From: Actinomycetes bacterium
GTDB lineage: Bacteria; Actinomycetota; Acidimicrobiia; Acidimicrobiales; RAAP-2
Direction of reading: 5' to 3'
NCBI GenBank assembly: GCA_021806055.1
Contig: JAJZYE010000094.1
Location: 1 to 5,198, forward strand
DNA: 5,198 bases
The position numbers were made by a program, and so were the translations under genes. Below are positions 4,326 through 5,198 of the stretch, in pieces (position 1 is the first letter of the stretch; every line of letters starts with the position of its first letter). The notes under the pieces are model-generated. The model ran no database searches. It was not told the DNA's origin and saw only the letters and a list, made by a program, of their open reading frames with translations.

Positions 4326-5198
4326 GCATCCTCGTCGACCTCCAGCGAGTGACCCTGCACGGCGCCGAGCGACCCGTCCTGGACTCCCTCTCCCTCGCGG
4401 TCGCCACCGGCGACCGCATCGGTGTCGTGGGCATCAACGGCGCCGGCAAGACGGCCCTGCTGTCCATCGTCGCCGGCTCGCTGCTCCCCGACGAGGGCGA
4501 GGTGCGCCGCGGCCGCGACGTGCGCATCGCCGCCCTCGCCCAGGACCCCGCGCTGGCGGCGGGAACGGTGCGCGAGGCACTGGGCGCCTCGTGGGAGGGC
4601 GACGCCGTGCTCGATCGCCTAGCCATGACGCCCTTGGCGAACCAGGACACCGCGACGCTGTCGGGTGGCCAGCGCAAGCGCGTGGCGCTCGCGCGCGTCG
4701 TGACCCAGCCCGCGGACCTGCTCGTGCTCGACGAGCCGACCAACCACCTGGATCTCGACGCGATCTCGTGGTTGGAGGAGCAGATCCTGAGCTTTCGCGG
4801 CGGGGTCGTCCTGGTCAGCCACGATCGCACCCTGCTCGACCGCGTCACCACCCGCATGGTCGAGATCGACCGCGGCACCACCTACCTGCACGCCGGCGGC
4901 TACGAGAACCTCCTGGACGCCCAGGCGCGACGCGATGCGCTCGAGGCCACCACCGAGCAGGTGCGGCGCAATCTCGCGCGCACGGAGCTGGCGTGGCTGC
5001 GCCGGGGCGCGCGAGCGCGTTCCACCAAGCCACGCGCACGCGTCGACGCCGCGCAGCGGCTCCTGGCCACGGGCCCCGCGGCGGCGGCGCGCGAGGGGAC
5101 CGCGGACTTCTCGATCGCCACCCCGCGCCTGGGCACCCACGTGATCCGGGCCCACCACGTGCGCGCCGACTACGGCGGGCGGACCCTCCTGGCCGACG
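4322..5198 (+). CDS. ABC-F family ATPase, Uup-like (3' end outside the window)
   Basis: From the GTG at 4322 the frame is open for 292 codons to the window edge. This covers the first nucleotide-binding domain, the interdomain linker and the start of the second domain. Visible motifs are Walker A G37-I-N-G-A-G-K-T44, signature L113-S-G-G-Q117, Walker B with catalytic Glu (LLVLDEPTNHLD, 133-144) and the H-switch S166-H-D168. There are no membrane helices. The linker (about 200-255) contains LARTELAWLRRGARARSTKPRARV, which closely follows the Uup pattern 'E-x-W-I/L-R-x-G-x-x-A-R-x-T'. ABC-F proteins are soluble, bind the ribosomal E-site region and influence translation, with some giving antibiotic resistance. 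This linker favours the housekeeping Uup branch, but resistance is not excluded. Only 70 residues separate Lys43 from Ser114, well short of E. coli Uup. The GTG overlaps the LysR stop in GTGA, suggesting translational coupling. GAGTGG just upstream is a weak ribosome site. Full length would be expected near 500-600 residues. Confidence 0.92.
   Translation, partial: MSILVDLQRVTLHGAERPVLDSLSLAVATGDRIGVVGINGAGKTALLSIVAGSLLPDEGEVRRGRDVRIAALAQDPALAAGTVREALGASWEGDAVLDRLAMTPLANQDTATLSGGQRKRVALARVVTQPADLLVLDEPTNHLDLDAISWLEEQILSFRGGVVLVSHDRTLLDRVTTRMVEIDRGTTYLHAGGYENLLDAQARRDALEATTEQVRRNLARTELAWLRRGARARSTKPRARVDAAQRLLATGPAAAAREGTADFSIATPRLGTHVIRAHHVRADYGGRTLLAD

Noticed and set aside
4306..4881. Minus-strand open frame of 191 codons opposite the ABC-F gene
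   Set aside because: The Ser/Arg/Thr-rich product mirrors the codon pattern of the ABC-F frame, which carries all the ATPase motifs.
1..5198. Mobile element, defence island, CRISPR or non-coding RNA signatures
   Set aside because: I found no transposase or integrase motifs, no regularly spaced repeats, no tRNA- or rRNA-like segments, and no base-composition shift apart from the short AT-rich control region at about 3370-3420.

Overview
The window is GC-rich DNA (about 70% G+C by eye) with strong G/C third-codon bias, GTG as well as ATG starts, and TAnnnT-type -10 hexamers close to several starts. Together with the sequence style of the cell-wall enzymes, this points to an actinobacterium, possibly of the Acidimicrobiia. 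That placement is an impression from family resemblance, not a computed result. All six genes belong to recognisable families. I see no RNA gene, CRISPR array, insertion sequence, phage gene or clearly new system.

Layout: (1) Bases 1-286, minus strand: the N-terminal part of a YihY/BrkB-type membrane protein, cut by the window edge. (2) Bases 384-854, plus strand: a PaaI-like hot-dog thioesterase, divergent from (1) and convergent with (3), with only 13 bases between the two stop codons. (3) Bases 868-2094, minus strand: a serine D-alanyl-D-alanine carboxypeptidase (peptidase family S11). (4) Bases 2185-3348, minus strand: an L,D-transpeptidase with a membrane anchor, an Ig-like domain, a split peptidoglycan-binding-like domain and a YkuD catalytic domain. 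It lies upstream of (3) on the same strand and probably shares its transcript. (5) Bases 3420-4325, plus strand: a LysR-type regulator, divergent from (4) across a 71-base AT-rich control region. (6) Bases 4322-5198, plus strand: an Uup-like ABC-F ATPase that overlaps the LysR stop by 4 bases and runs off the window.

The clearest functional pairing is (4) with (3). DD-carboxypeptidases trim pentapeptide stems to tetrapeptides, and tetrapeptides are the acyl donors for L,D-transpeptidases making 3-3 cross-links. The LysR-type regulator sits where such regulators often sit, divergent from a possible target operon and ahead of a second gene. The intergenic region carries a near-perfect dyad fitting the T-N11-A LysR-box pattern, plus AATA(C/A)G repeats. 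Whether the regulator controls the cell-wall pair, the ABC-F gene or only itself cannot be read from the sequence.

The points most worth a second look are this operator region, the leaderless-looking promoter of the transpeptidase gene, an Asp in place of Asn in the SxN motif of the carboxypeptidase, and an unusually short Walker A-to-signature segment in the ABC-F protein.
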